NCBI GenBank assembly: GCA_035651635.1
Contig: DASRFK010000072.1
Span: 36,598 to 100,597, forward strand
Reading direction: 5' to 3'
From: JANXQE01 sp035651635
GTDB taxonomy: Bacteria; Verrucomicrobiota; Verrucomicrobiia; Limisphaerales; UBA8199
DNA length: 64,000 bases
Shown: positions 53,074 through 61,838 of the stretch, in pieces
Numbering within the stretch: the stretch's first letter is position 1
Layout: every line of letters starts with the position of its first letter
Notes under the pieces: model-generated
Seen by the model: only the letters and a program-made list of their open reading frames with translations
Database searches by the model: none
Told to the model about the DNA's origin: nothing
Position numbers and translations under genes: made by a program

Positions 53074-55578
53074 GAGGCTGGTCAGGTTCAGATCTTTGGC
53101 GAGTTGGTCCAGAAACACGACCAGCATGCTCTGCAGCGTGCGGCCTTGCCTCTGCACAAACCAGGCAAACGCGGGCAGCACCGCAAGAATGAGGAGGAGC
53201 CACCGGGATTGCCCCGCGAATAATCCAAGGACAAGCACTTCCAATGCGGCCAGTGCCCAAAAAGTGACTTTGGATTGAAGCGACCAAAGGACCCGCAAGC
53301 GGCAACGCAGCAGGTGCCGGCCCTGGGCGTGGTCTTCTGCGGCGGTGGCAAGTTGGAGTTGATTCCACCGGCCGCCGTAGATCTCGACGTCGTAGTCGCT
53401 CCAGCCAATATCGGATTTGAACAGCCAACCCTGCTGTTCGAGTCGCTGCAGCAGGTGCCGCACGTACGCCAACCGGTCCAGCGGAACAGAACTCCAGTAG
53501 TCGGCGTAGGTGAGGCTGCGACGGCTTTCGTGCAAAGCGACCGAGTCCAGCGTTTGACGGGCGGCCAACGGGGCCGTACGCGGCTGGAGACGGCCTTGGT
53601 ACCGAGCCCAACCCCGAACAATTGGTTGCAGAAAAAATAGCAGGGCCACCAGCGGGCGTGACCACGGGCGCAATTTCGACTTGGGCAGGGTGGCCTGAGA
53701 CCCCGCCATGGCGCAAACGGCCACGGGCAAGGCGGTGCTGGTCACGGCCAACGGCAGGGCGTATTGAGAGATCCCGGTGAGCACCCACAACGGCAGCGTC
53801 ACCAGGACGTGATATTCCAGCGTGGTGCAGAGCATTAACGTGGCCGCGGGTTCGGCCGCGTAAAGCGATTGGAATCCTGCGCTGCCAAACAAGCCGCGAT
53901 AAATAATCGGCGGCCGCAGGCGCACCGCCAGGCTGGCAGCGGTATAAATTCGACCACGCCAGAGGCTGCCGCCAAACGAATTAAAGTATTCCGGATGTTT
54001 CCTCACCAGCAACGCCTCAGCCTGTCCATAGCCAAGTTGTTGCTTGAGATATTCTCCCACCGTCGAGCGCCGGTAATGCCAGACGAACGCCGCCGGGCTG
54101 AACCCAATTCTGTGGCCGGCTTGCTGCACGCGCCAGCACAGGTCGACGTCATCGCCGGCAGCGCGAAAGATCGGATCGAACCCGCCGATTTGCTCGAGGA
54201 TCGATTTAAAAAAAGCCATGTTGCAGCCGGGTATGTGTTCGGCCTGTCGATCGGTTAGCAACACCGGCGCGGGTCCGCCCGGCGATACCATGACCGCTGC
54301 CGCCACCGGTGAATCCTCCGGGGGAAGGAGGTTGGGGCCGCCGGTGCCGGCGAACTCGCCCGACAGCAGGTCCGAGATGAGGTAGTACAGCCAATCCGGG
54401 TCGGCACGGCAGTCCGCATCGGTAAACGCAACGATTTCGCCTTGAGCCGCAGCCAAACCGGTATTGCGGGCAGCCGACAAACCGAGGTTAGTGGGGTGGC
54501 GAACGCAGCGCACCCACTTGTGTTCGGAAGCGATCTGCGTTGTCCGGTCGGTTGAGCCGTCGTCGACCAGCACCACCTCGTAGTCGGGATAATTGAGTCC
54601 CCGCAGCGAATCAAGACACGCCGTCAGCGTGCGGTCGGCGTTATAGCTGCAAACGATCACCGAAACCTTGGGATATCGGGCGAGCGGGAAATGCGGGGCC
54701 GCCTCAAAGGCTCCGCGCACGGCGGCGGCGGAAGCTTTTGGCTGCCGTTCACGCGTGGTTATCCCCATGGCCCAGCCCTCCACTGGATGACCTTCGCGCC
54801 ACCAATCGTCGGTGAAGCTAAACACAATGGCCCCTCCCAACCCGGCGCGAAAGGCCTCCTCAATTTGCCACCGGAGCATCTCGGCTTTAGCCGGCTCACC
54901 CTCGCGCAGCGAATCGACGCCCACTTCGCCGAGCAACAAGGGTTTTGATTCAGCAATCGTCTGCAGTCTGGCCAGGTAACTTCGGAACGCCTTGCGCTGG
55001 TGCAGGTACACGTTAAAACAAATAAAATCCAGGCACTTCGGCTGCAGAAACTCGGTCGGAGGAAAATTGGTGAAGGTACACAGGCAATCCGGGTCAGCTT
55101 CCTTGGCCACCTGCACCAGTTCGTCGATGAAATCCGCCGTCGGGCGTGAGCCGCTCCAGCGCACAATGTCCGCCGGAATCTCGTTGGCTACACTGAAAGC
55201 AAAGATCGCGGGATGACGCGCGCAGGCCAGGACTCCTTGCTGCACCGCCACCCGCGCTTCGGTCCGGCGCGCCGCCGAGTCCAGAAAGCAGAGGTGCTTG
55301 TTCCAGGGAATATCAACCATGAGCTTGAGCCCGTTCTCCGCCGCCAAGTCCATGAACCAGGCTGGAGGCACATGATAGATTCGAATCAGGTTGGCACCTA
55401 AACCTCGGATTTCGGACAGGTCACGCGCGGTTTGTTCCGGCGAAGCAAATGTGGATCCGGACGGGTCGGGTGCGAAAGGTCCGTACGCCAGGCCCTGCGC
55501 GAAGTATTTGCTATCGCCGAGCCGAAAGGATTTGCCGGCCACGCTCACGCGCGACCGCGAAGAAGCCGCAACTGACAT
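53062..55578 (-). CDS. Glycoside-hydrolase-like / family 2 glycosyltransferase fusion
   Basis: An 838-residue protein. Residues about 1-290 look like a TIM-barrel glycosidase of the GH2/GH5 type: YFAQGLAYGPFAPDPSG, LGANLIRIYHVPPAWF, acid/base FAFSVANEIPADIV and nucleophile LLLGEVGVDSLREG. Residues about 305-560 are a GT2 domain: KVSVIVCSYNADRTLTACLD, VVLVDDGSTDRT, IVAFTDADCRADPDWLYY and GDDVDLCWRVQQAGHRIGF. Transmembrane helices follow to the end. This suggests an inner-membrane synthase with its own glycosidase domain, for a polysaccharide or glycan. The rest of the pathway is not visible here. Confidence 0.88.
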   Translation of the reverse strand: MSVAASSRSRVSVAGKSFRLGDSKYFAQGLAYGPFAPDPSGSTFASPEQTARDLSEIRGLGANLIRIYHVPPAWFMDLAAENGLKLMVDIPWNKHLCFLDSAARRTEARVAVQQGVLACARHPAIFAFSVANEIPADIVRWSGSRPTADFIDELVQVAKEADPDCLCTFTNFPPTEFLQPKCLDFICFNVYLHQRKAFRSYLARLQTIAESKPLLLGEVGVDSLREGEPAKAEMLRWQIEEAFRAGLGGAIVFSFTDDWWREGHPVEGWAMGITTRERQPKASAAAVRGAFEAAPHFPLARYPKVSVIVCSYNADRTLTACLDSLRGLNYPDYEVVLVDDGSTDRTTQIASEHKWVRCVRHPTNLGLSAARNTGLAAAQGEIVAFTDADCRADPDWLYYLISDLLSGEFAGTGGPNLLPPEDSPVAAAVMVSPGGPAPVLLTDRQAEHIPGCNMAFFKSILEQIGGFDPIFRAAGDDVDLCWRVQQAGHRIGFSPAAFVWHYRRSTVGEYLKQQLGYGQAEALLVRKHPEYFNSFGGSLWRGRIYTAASLAVRLRPPIIYRGLFGSAGFQSLYAAEPAATLMLCTTLEYHVLVTLPLWVLTGISQYALPLAVTSTALPVAVCAMAGSQATLPKSKLRPWSRPLVALLFFLQPIVRGWARYQGRLQPRTAPLAARQTLDSVALHESRRSLTYADYWSSVPLDRLAYVRHLLQRLEQQGWLFKSDIGWSDYDVEIYGGRWNQLQLATAAEDHAQGRHLLRCRLRVLWSLQSKVTFWALAALEVLVLGLFAGQSRWLLLILAVLPAFAWFVQRQGRTLQSMLVVFLDQLAKDLNLTSLSIS

Positions 55579-55722
55579 GATTCAAGTAGAGCCGGCGCCG
55601 GGTTGATGCATCACTGCCATTGCCATACCAGACCAGGCGGGCGCCTGCAAGCGGCGCTAGAGAGCCCGGAGTGCCGAGTGAGGGATGGGCGCGGTATGCG
55701 TCTGCCAGCCAGTGGAAATCTG

Positions 55723-56490
55723 TTAACCTCGGCCGCGTTTGGTCCCAATAAAAGCATAACGGGCGTGAGTCAATCCGTTGACCACGGCGTTGAGGTAATA
55801 CTTGAACCCGCTCGAGATGTTAACCCGCTTGACTTCCAGCGGCAGCGCCGCCTGCCGGAAGAATTCTTTGTAATCAGCCAAGGTATAAAAACGCTCGTTC
55901 ACCCCCGTGTTCAGCAGTTTGGCCATCATCTTGGCGCGCGATTTGATTTTCACCAGCGGCCAGACAGGTTCTCGGATGGCGACGAATTGTCCGCCCGGTT
56001 TCAGCAGCCGTTTCACCTCGCGCAGAACCTGGACGATGTTGGCCGAATCGTGCAGCACGGCCGAACAGACCACAAAATCGAAGTAGTTGTTCGGGAAATC
56101 GAGTTTGTGGAAATCGCCTGGCATCCGCGTAATCTTGGCGGTATTGGCCTTGCGCAGCAGGAACACCTTGGGCGCCTGTTCTTTGAGCAGCATCGGTGAA
56201 AAATCGGTGGTGATCACCTCGACCACCTTGGGCAGTTTGGAAAGCTCTGCGCTGAGCCAGGCTCCCCCGGCGCCGATCTCCAGGATGCGCCCGGAAAATT
56301 GCAATTTGCATTTCCGGGTTAAAAACGGAATGAACCTCGGCAAATCCTCCTGCACTGCCCGCAACCATTCGGCCTCCGCCCCCGATGCCGCGGCGGATTT
56401 AGCGGCCGATTCTCTCAACGCCACCGTCCGTTCGTGAGCATAGCGCGAAAGGTAACCCTTTTTTTCGATGTACTTGGACTCGGTCGTCAT
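55723..56490 (-). CDS. Class I SAM-dependent methyltransferase
   Basis: About 255 residues. The SAM-binding loop is GRILEIGAGGAWLSAELSKL (motif I), with NYFDFVVCSAVLHDSANI (motif II region) and LKPGGQFVAIREPVWPL (post motif). The N-terminus (TTESKYIEKKGYLSRYAHER) is helical. Substrate unknown. ATG 56490 is used; another ATG lies six codons upstream. Its placement beside a glycosyltransferase fits glycan or lipid methylation but does not prove it. Confidence 0.88.
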   Translation of the reverse strand: MTTESKYIEKKGYLSRYAHERTVALRESAAKSAAASGAEAEWLRAVQEDLPRFIPFLTRKCKLQFSGRILEIGAGGAWLSAELSKLPKVVEVITTDFSPMLLKEQAPKVFLLRKANTAKITRMPGDFHKLDFPNNYFDFVVCSAVLHDSANIVQVLREVKRLLKPGGQFVAIREPVWPLVKIKSRAKMMAKLLNTGVNERFYTLADYKEFFRQAALPLEVKRVNISSGFKYYLNAVVNGLTHARYAFIGTKRGRG

Positions 56491-56592
56491 CTGCTGGCTA
56501 TGCCACACAGTAGGGTGAGCCTAAAGCGCGCGCAATCGACTTTTCATGCTCCGCGAGATTGCCCCGGCCTGGGGCTGCATCGAGAATCCAGG

Positions 56593-57093
56593 TTAAGTGT
56601 TTGGGTCGCCTTTGGCGCGCAAGCGCTGTTCGGCGAAAAAGCGCTGCAACAGAGCGCGGCATTCAGGCTCGCGCACCCCGCCGGTGATCGCGCAGCGATG
56701 ATTCAAGGTGGGAAATTGTAACAGATTCAGAGCGCTCCCGGCGGCGCCTGCTTTTGGATCGCTGGCGCCGAAAACCACCCGTGCCAGCCGCACATGGACC
56801 ACCGCCCCGGCACACATTGGGCAGGGCTCCTTCGTGACGTACAGCGTGCCATCGCTCAAGCGCCAGTCACCCACAGCCTCTTCGGCTTGCGTTAAGGCCA
56901 GCATTTCCGCGTGCGCCGTGGCGTCCTTGAGTAGTTCGACCTGGTTAAAGGAACGGGCAATAATGCGTCCTTCGCGGACCACCACCGCGCCCACGGGGAC
57001 CTCCTCGGCCGCATAGGCCCTGACGGCCTGGCGCAAGGCTTCACCCATGAAATAGTGATCGCTCTGGAGATCGATAACAGGTTCGTCAGGCAT
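56593..57093 (-). CDS. tadA: tRNA-specific adenosine-34 deaminase
   Basis: A 166-residue CDA-fold deaminase that makes inosine at the wobble position of tRNA-Arg. It has the zinc motif HAEMLAL with PCPMCAGAVVHVRLARVVFG, ARSFNQVELLKDATAHAEM and GAAGSALNLLQFPTLNHRC. Its start codon overlaps the stop of the Nudix gene by one base (TAATG), so the two are translationally coupled. Slightly longer C-terminus than usual. Confidence 0.94.
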   Translation of the reverse strand: MPDEPVIDLQSDHYFMGEALRQAVRAYAAEEVPVGAVVVREGRIIARSFNQVELLKDATAHAEMLALTQAEEAVGDWRLSDGTLYVTKEPCPMCAGAVVHVRLARVVFGASDPKAGAAGSALNLLQFPTLNHRCAITGGVREPECRALLQRFFAEQRLRAKGDPNT

Positions 57094-57605
57094 TAGGCAG
57101 GTTGGGTCACTGAGCCGGCCGTCCAGCTTTCTTCAAGAAGCCATTCGTTCAATCCGGTCGCGTGGCAATGGCAGTGAGCGGCAAAAAAACCGCCGCGGTG
57201 CTCCCAGAACCAAGGCCAAAGGCGCTCCCGGTCCGTTTGGGGCAGCGCAAGCTGGACTACTTCGTTTCGCGTAAAAAATTGGAATTTCCCTTCGCGGTGG
57301 GGTGGTGGCAAAACCTTCAACCGCGTTTTGACTTCAAACAGGAACATCAGCCAATGATTTTTTCCTTCATACCCATGTTCGCTGACCATGCCTGCCAGAT
57401 GAAACGCTGAAAGCGGGATTTCCAACTGTAACTCCTCCGCCGCTTCTCGGCGGGCGCAGGCATACGGCGATTCACCCAGCTCCGTGCGAAGCTTGCCGCC
57501 GCACGGGCTCCACAGACCCAGGTTCGGCTCCTGCGCGCGCTCCATCAACAACACTCGATCAGCCTGGTCGAAGCAATACAACAGCGTCGAGATTTTATAG
57601 CCCAT
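57093..57605 (-). CDS. Nudix hydrolase
   Basis: A 170-residue Nudix-fold protein. The Nudix box is readable as GGKLRTELGESPYACARREA followed by AEELQLE: the REAAEE core is intact while the last Gly of the box is replaced. The chain starts YKISTLLYCFDQADRVLLME, as in MutT/NudG-like proteins, and LMFLFEVKTRLKVLPPPHRE follows. It may hydrolyse nucleotide derivatives; substrate unknown. It is coupled to tadA. Confidence 0.87.
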   Translation of the reverse strand: MGYKISTLLYCFDQADRVLLMERAQEPNLGLWSPCGGKLRTELGESPYACARREAAEELQLEIPLSAFHLAGMVSEHGYEGKNHWLMFLFEVKTRLKVLPPPHREGKFQFFTRNEVVQLALPQTDRERLWPWFWEHRGGFFAAHCHCHATGLNEWLLEESWTAGSVTQPA

Positions 57606-57723
57606 GTTCATTTCAACAGCTCCTGGCTCGGGCGCCGGCGTCCGCCAAGCGAGAAACGCCGGAACAGCTGGCCGGCGAGACGCCCAATGTCAGGATTTGC
57701 TGCCAAGGGTGAGAAGGAGTCCG

Positions 57724-57846
57724 CCCTCTCCCCAAGGACCCCCAGAGAGGGAGGATTGTGCCCCGTCGGTCGACAAGACTTGGGCCCGCGGTGTTCGAGG
57801 CCGGCCCCTTGGCTGTTCCCTCTCCCTAGGGTCCCTGGGGAGAGGG
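57724..57846. repeat. CCCTCTCC-type hairpin repeats, two units
   Basis: Two related hairpins, 57724-57751 (CCCTCTCCCCAAGG to GAGAGGG) and 57818-57846 (CCCTCTCCCTAGGG to GAGAGGG), the second followed by TCAGGGTGAGAGG. They fill most of the 298-bp gap between the Nudix gene and the PQQ propeller gene and could end transcription of the latter. Confidence 0.6.
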
Positions 57847-57903
57847 TCAGGGTGAGAGGCCATTCTCGTTGCATCAGGCGAGATGCCGGCAGTCCCCGCC
57901 CGC

Positions 57904-59202
57904 TCATGGCTTGCCGACGCAGTACAGGTTTTTCGCCGTCCGGATAAATAACTCGCCCTGCGCCGCGGCAATCGAAGCGCGAACCGGCGACTCTCCCATC
58001 TGAATCGTGCTGAGTACCTTAAACTCATCCCCGGCGGCGAGCACCACCGCCGTGCCATTCTCGCTGAGGCAGTAGATTTTCCCGTCCGCTCCCGTCGGCG
58101 ACGCGCGGAAAATTTCGTGTACGCCGAGTTGACCTTGGGAAATCTTTCGGCCGGTTTTCGGCTCCAGGCAGGTCATGACCTGGCGGTCACCATCCAAAAC
58201 ATACAGCCGGTCCTTGTAAAAAAGCGGCGTGACGCAGTCGGAAGGGAATTCACTGAATTTCCAGGCCAGGTTTGTCGTGGTGACCAACCCGTGGCCGCCA
58301 TCTTTGATCGCCAGGACCGGGTCGCGCTTCGGTCCGCAGGCATAAATGAAACCTTCCCCCGCAACCGGTGAGGGAACGATGCGCCAGAACGGTTCATGTT
58401 TGTCGTTCAATCCCGCGCAGCGCCACAACTCGGACCCATCCTCCGCGCTGTGAGCCGTGACGTAATTGCCGCCCACAACGATGATTTCCGAGCGGTCCCC
58501 GTTCTCGACAGGAATGGGTGTGGTATAGGCTTCCTGCGCTTCGCTGAAAGCGTCTGTGGGCCGGACATGGCGCCAGAGATTTTTGCCCGTCGCTGCGTCC
58601 AGGCAAAGCAAGTACGAATCGCGCTCGGCTTTTCCGTCCTGGGCGTGACCGTACTGTCCAGGCGCTTTGGCCTGCAGCACTTGCACGTACAGCTTGTCGC
58701 GATATAACATCGGGCTCGAACCGTAGATCCAATTGATGGCGAATCGGCCATAATCCTGCGCCAGGTTCCGGTGCCAAAGCTCTTTCCCGCCAAAATCAAA
58801 CGCCGCCACATCGCCCGTGGCAAACATGATGAACACCCGGGCGCCGTCGGTGACTGGTGAAGGCGAAGCCGAGTTGTTGCGGCCTTTCTCAAAATCTCCC
58901 GTGGCGACTTTCTGTTGCCAGCGTACCCGGCCATTTGCGCGATCCACGCACAACAACAGTAGATTCTTCTGTTCATCTGGACTGGAAACAAAAACCGAGT
59001 CTTGCCACACCACCGGCGTAGCGCCGCCGTAGCCGGGAAGGGGGGCAACCCAGACCACGTTTTCCGTCTTGCTCCATTGCTCGGGCAAATTGGTTTCCGT
59101 GGTCGAGCCGTTGAAGAAAGGTCCCCGCCATTGCGGCCAGTTTTCCGCCAAAACCCAGCCGGGGTTTAGCAACGCTAGCGTTAGCAGAAGAATGGTTTTC
59201 AT
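57904..59202 (-). CDS. PQQ-like beta-propeller exported protein
   Basis: A 432-residue protein with a signal peptide (MKTILLLTLALLNPGWVLA). The mature N-terminus, ENWPQWRGPFFNGSTTETNL, is typical of PVC PQQ-propeller proteins. Repeats with W at blade ends follow: GRVRWQQKVATGDF, GGKELWHRNLAQDYG, GKNLWRHVRPTD, GSELWRCAGL. No PQQ-binding catalytic residues are identified, so an enzyme role is unproven. It is a single gene. Confidence 0.85.
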   Translation of the reverse strand: MKTILLLTLALLNPGWVLAENWPQWRGPFFNGSTTETNLPEQWSKTENVVWVAPLPGYGGATPVVWQDSVFVSSPDEQKNLLLLCVDRANGRVRWQQKVATGDFEKGRNNSASPSPVTDGARVFIMFATGDVAAFDFGGKELWHRNLAQDYGRFAINWIYGSSPMLYRDKLYVQVLQAKAPGQYGHAQDGKAERDSYLLCLDAATGKNLWRHVRPTDAFSEAQEAYTTPIPVENGDRSEIIVVGGNYVTAHSAEDGSELWRCAGLNDKHEPFWRIVPSPVAGEGFIYACGPKRDPVLAIKDGGHGLVTTTNLAWKFSEFPSDCVTPLFYKDRLYVLDGDRQVMTCLEPKTGRKISQGQLGVHEIFRASPTGADGKIYCLSENGTAVVLAAGDEFKVLSTIQMGESPVRASIAAAQGELFIRTAKNLYCVGKP

Positions 59203-59397
59203 TTTTCGTGTGTGCGCCCGCCAATCTGGCCCACCGCATTCCAGAGCAATCCTGCCGCCGAAATTGCGCGCATGCAGGCGTTCGACTGCGAGCGCATACT
59301 CAGACGGTTACATCGATGCGGACAACCGGATGCCGGCGCCTAAGAGCATCGCCAAGAAGGCGATGATGCAGGCCAGTAGAGCCGTTGTCCCAAATCT

Positions 59398-59712
59398 CTA
59401 AAGCGACAGCCGTTGGACGAGCGCGCCTCGTACGTGCTTCATCTCCTCAGCGCTGAGTGCACCGAGCTTGCGCTCCAGTTTCACGGTCGAAATGGTTTGG
59501 ACCTGTGGCAGGTGAAAAGCGCCCGGTTTCAGAAACGGCTTAGGGATGGAGAGCTCCCACCGGTTGCCCCGCAGCGCGGTTGTGTGAAGCAGCACCGTGA
59601 CGATGTCCAACTCGTCATCCTCCGGAGTGCCGGTCAGCAGCAGAGCGGGCCGAACCTTGGCGGCCATGCCAAAATCGATCATCCAGACTTCACCGGGATT
59701 GAGGATGGGCAT
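59398..59712 (-). CDS. MazF/PemK-type toxin (endoribonuclease)
   Basis: A 104-residue protein; ATG 59712 (MPILNPGEVWMIDFGMAAKV) starts at the fold. It has the PemK/MazF pattern: GEVWMIDFG, RPALLLTG, VTVLLHTTALRGNRWEL and the C-terminal TISTVKLERKLGALSAEEM. MazF-type toxins cleave mRNA. The upstream small gene overlaps it by 23 bp and is the likely antitoxin. The catalytic Arg and Thr/Ser positions look conserved (RPALLL and TTALRG). Confidence 0.85.
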   Translation of the reverse strand: MPILNPGEVWMIDFGMAAKVRPALLLTGTPEDDELDIVTVLLHTTALRGNRWELSIPKPFLKPGAFHLPQVQTISTVKLERKLGALSAEEMKHVRGALVQRLSL

Positions 59713-59878
59713 CGTCGTCCTCCATCCGATCGAGCATTCTCGCGCCATCGAGGGCTGCTTGATTGCAGAGGTCACTATCCTGATTTTGAGCGGCCAGTTC
59801 GAGCAAGCGCTGGCGCACTAGCCGCAACTCGGCTTCGGTTAACTTTGGCAATTCGTTGATAATTTCCGTCGCACTCAC
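59690..59878 (-). CDS. Likely antitoxin of the MazF-type pair
   Basis: A 62-residue, helical, acidic protein (MSATEIINELPKLTEAELRL then VRQRLLELAAQ) ending in an Asp-rich tail (MLDRMEDDDAHP). It overlaps the toxin by 23 bp in another frame, as type II antitoxins do. It lacks a recognisable AbrB or RHH DNA-binding fold, so it is identified by context. Confidence 0.7.
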   Translation of the reverse strand: MSATEIINELPKLTEAELRLVRQRLLELAAQNQDSDLCNQAALDGARMLDRMEDDDAHPQSR

Positions 59879-60010
59879 TGATCACAATCTACCTTGGTGT
59901 GGCCAACGTTGTCAGCTGGTAATTTCATCTGAGGCAAAATTCCATTGCCACACGCGGTGGAACCCTTAGCATCAGCCCTCCCTGCGCGGGAGCGGGGACA
60001 AGCTATTTAC

Positions 60011-61069
60011 ATGAAAAGTTACGATATTGCAGTGATTGGTGGCGATGGCACCGGACCGGAAGTCGTTCACGAAGCGGTCAAGGTCCTGGACGCCGCGGCG
60101 AAGAAATTCCATCTCAAGCTCAATTATGCCAAGTACGACATCGGGGGCGAACGCTATTTGCGCACCGGCGAGATTCTGCCGGATAGCGTCCTGGAAGAGT
60201 TGCGGAAATTTCCCGCCATTCTCCTCGGAGCCATAGGCCATCCCAATGTCAAACCGGGCATTCTCGAAAAAGGCATTCTCCTGCGCGCCCGATTCGAGCT
60301 CGAGCAATATATCAACCTGCGTCCGGTCAAACTGTACGATGAGCGCTTTTGCCCGCTTAAGGACAAAAAGCCTTCTGACATCGACTTCATCGTGGTGCGC
60401 GAGAATAACGAAGGCCTTTATACCGGGGCCGGCGGTTTCGTTTTCAAAGGCACCGCCAACGAAGTCGCGCTTCAGGAAAGTGTCAACACCCGCCGCGGCG
60501 TCGAGCGATGCCTGCGTTTCGCTTTCGAGTACGCTCGCAAGCGCAACAAAGACAAAAAACTGACGCTTTGCGGCAAGACCAACGTGCTGACCTTTGCCTT
60601 CGATTTGTGGGAACGGGCCTTCAATGAAATCGGTGAGAAGGATTTCAGCGACATCAAACGCGACTATGCGCATGTGGATGCGACGACCATGTGGTTCGTC
60701 AAGAATCCGGAATGGTTCGATGTGATCGTGACCGACAATATGTTCGGAGACATTATCACTGACCTGGGCGCTATGGTGCAGGGAGGGATGGGCATTGCCG
60801 CCGGGGGCAACATCAATCCGAAAGGCACCAGCATGTTCGAGCCCATTGGTGGCAGTGCTCCAAAATACACCGGCCAGGGTGTCATCAATCCCTTAGCCGC
60901 CATTTGCGCCGGTCAAATGATGCTGGATTTCCTCGGTGAAACTCAGGCAGCCAATGCCATCGAGACTTCGGTAATTAAAACGGTGCGCGAAAAGATCAAG
61001 AGTCTGGCGGCAGGTAAGATGGGGTACAATACCTCGCAGGTGGGAGATTTAGTGGCGGAGGGGCTTTAA
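60011..61069 (+). CDS. leuB: 3-Isopropylmalate dehydrogenase (actinobacterial-type LeuB)
   Basis: A 352-residue NAD-dependent beta-decarboxylating dehydrogenase of leucine synthesis. ATG 60011 ([20 protein letters not shown]) begins the fold. It has [18 protein letters not shown] (substrate Arg), [34 protein letters not shown] and [20 protein letters not shown]. The LLRARFELE and [13 protein letters not shown] wording is like actinobacterial LeuB. Isocitrate or tartrate dehydrogenase activity is an alternative. It appears as a single gene here. Confidence 0.87.
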   Translation: MKSYDIAVIGGDGTGPEVVHEAVKVLDAAAKKFHLKLNYAKYDIGGERYLRTGEILPDSVLEELRKFPAILLGAIGHPNVKPGILEKGILLRARFELEQYINLRPVKLYDERFCPLKDKKPSDIDFIVVRENNEGLYTGAGGFVFKGTANEVALQESVNTRRGVERCLRFAFEYARKRNKDKKLTLCGKTNVLTFAFDLWERAFNEIGEKDFSDIKRDYAHVDATTMWFVKNPEWFDVIVTDNMFGDIITDLGAMVQGGMGIAAGGNINPKGTSMFEPIGGSAPKYTGQGVINPLAAICAGQMMLDFLGETQAANAIETSVIKTVREKIKSLAAGKMGYNTSQVGDLVAEGL

Positions 61070-61104
61070 AGACTGTTGCAAGACTGAACACCGGCACGAT
61101 TACT

Positions 61105-61139
61105 AAATCCGAGCGCCGAAGGCCGAAGGCCGAAAGAAA
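61105..61139. repeat. CCGAAGGCCGAAGG simple repeat before marR
   Basis: AAATCCGAGCGCCGAAGGCC followed by GAAGGCCGAAAG, same family as the repeats at 22345 and 29621. It is 36 bp downstream of leuB. Confidence 0.75.
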
Positions 61140-61192
61140 CCCGATCCGAGCGTTCAAACCGGTTCTCCAATCGGGTTGCCAGGGCGAGGCGA

Positions 61193-61212
61193 GTTGACAA
61201 GCGCTTGTCAAC
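61193..61212. promoter_or_regulatory. Perfect 20-bp palindrome overlapping a -35 box (putative MarR operator)
   Basis: GTTGACAAGCGCTTGTCAAC is identical to its own reverse complement over all 20 bases. It contains TTGACA, a consensus -35 box, and ends 17 bp before the GTG start of the MarR gene. A second half-site pair, TTGTC-N5-GACAA, overlaps its right end. This is what a self-repressing MarR operator would look like. Confidence 0.7.
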
Positions 61213-61229
61213 TCGACAACCTTCGCTCT

Positions 61230-61835
61230 GTGAACTCTTCCTCAGTCGCCTCAGAACCGGCACCTCACTTGGAGCCCGATGCCTTGGTTTCTGAGCTTCT
61301 GTCACAACTCAACACCGTGGCGAGTCGTCTTCGCGCTCGGACCAAAAAGTCGGGAGCGCATTTGCGCGACTTGGGGATAGCCGAGCACGCCGTATTGGAA
61401 ATACTGGCCGGCACGACGGCGCTTACCGTTCCCCAGATCGCGCGCGAACGTTCAACCTCGCGTCAGAATATTCAGTTATTGATCGATCGGCTGGCGTCGC
61501 GAGGACGTGTTGCGATTATCCAAAACCCGGCCCACCGGCGCTCGGGCCTGGTTCAGTTGACGGACCTCGGCAGAGCCTGGCTGAGCGAAACCCAGCCTAA
61601 TCACCAACGTTTGCTATCAGAAATCGCCGCGGGGACGTCCGAAAGCGAGCTCCACACGGCGCTTTCAGTGCTCCGAAAAGTTCACCACCTTTTGTTGAAT
61701 GGAGCTGGCATCTCGGCGTCGGCGGAGAAAGTGACTTTGGGCAGGCGAAGTCGGACCGCCAAGGCGCCGGCGCAAAAACAAAGGTCCGAACAGACAGAAA
61801 GCAGTTTGGAAGAGCTCCCGGTTAGTTTGCTCTAA
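61230..61835 (+). CDS. MarR-family transcriptional regulator
   Basis: About 201 residues with a MarR winged helix: GIAEHAVLEILAGTTALTVP, QIARERSTSRQNIQLLIDRL, ASRGRVAIIQNPAHRRSGLV and QLTDLGRAWLSE (beta-wing). The start is set at GTG 61230 so that the perfect palindrome stays outside the coding region; TTG 61176 is the longer alternative. The C-terminal ~35 residues are basic then acidic and extend beyond the usual MarR length. No ligand is known. It is convergent with clpX, 3 bp apart. Confidence 0.87.
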   Translation: MNSSSVASEPAPHLEPDALVSELLSQLNTVASRLRARTKKSGAHLRDLGIAEHAVLEILAGTTALTVPQIARERSTSRQNIQLLIDRLASRGRVAIIQNPAHRRSGLVQLTDLGRAWLSETQPNHQRLLSEIAAGTSESELHTALSVLRKVHHLLLNGAGISASAEKVTLGRRSRTAKAPAQKQRSEQTESSLEELPVSLL

Positions 61836-61838
61836 GTA

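Noticed and set aside
52379..53788. 469-residue ORF on the minus strand
   Set aside because: It overlaps the double-XRE gene and the GT2 fusion gene. The translation is Pro/Arg/Ala-rich with no domain, whereas both overlapped genes have clear motifs.
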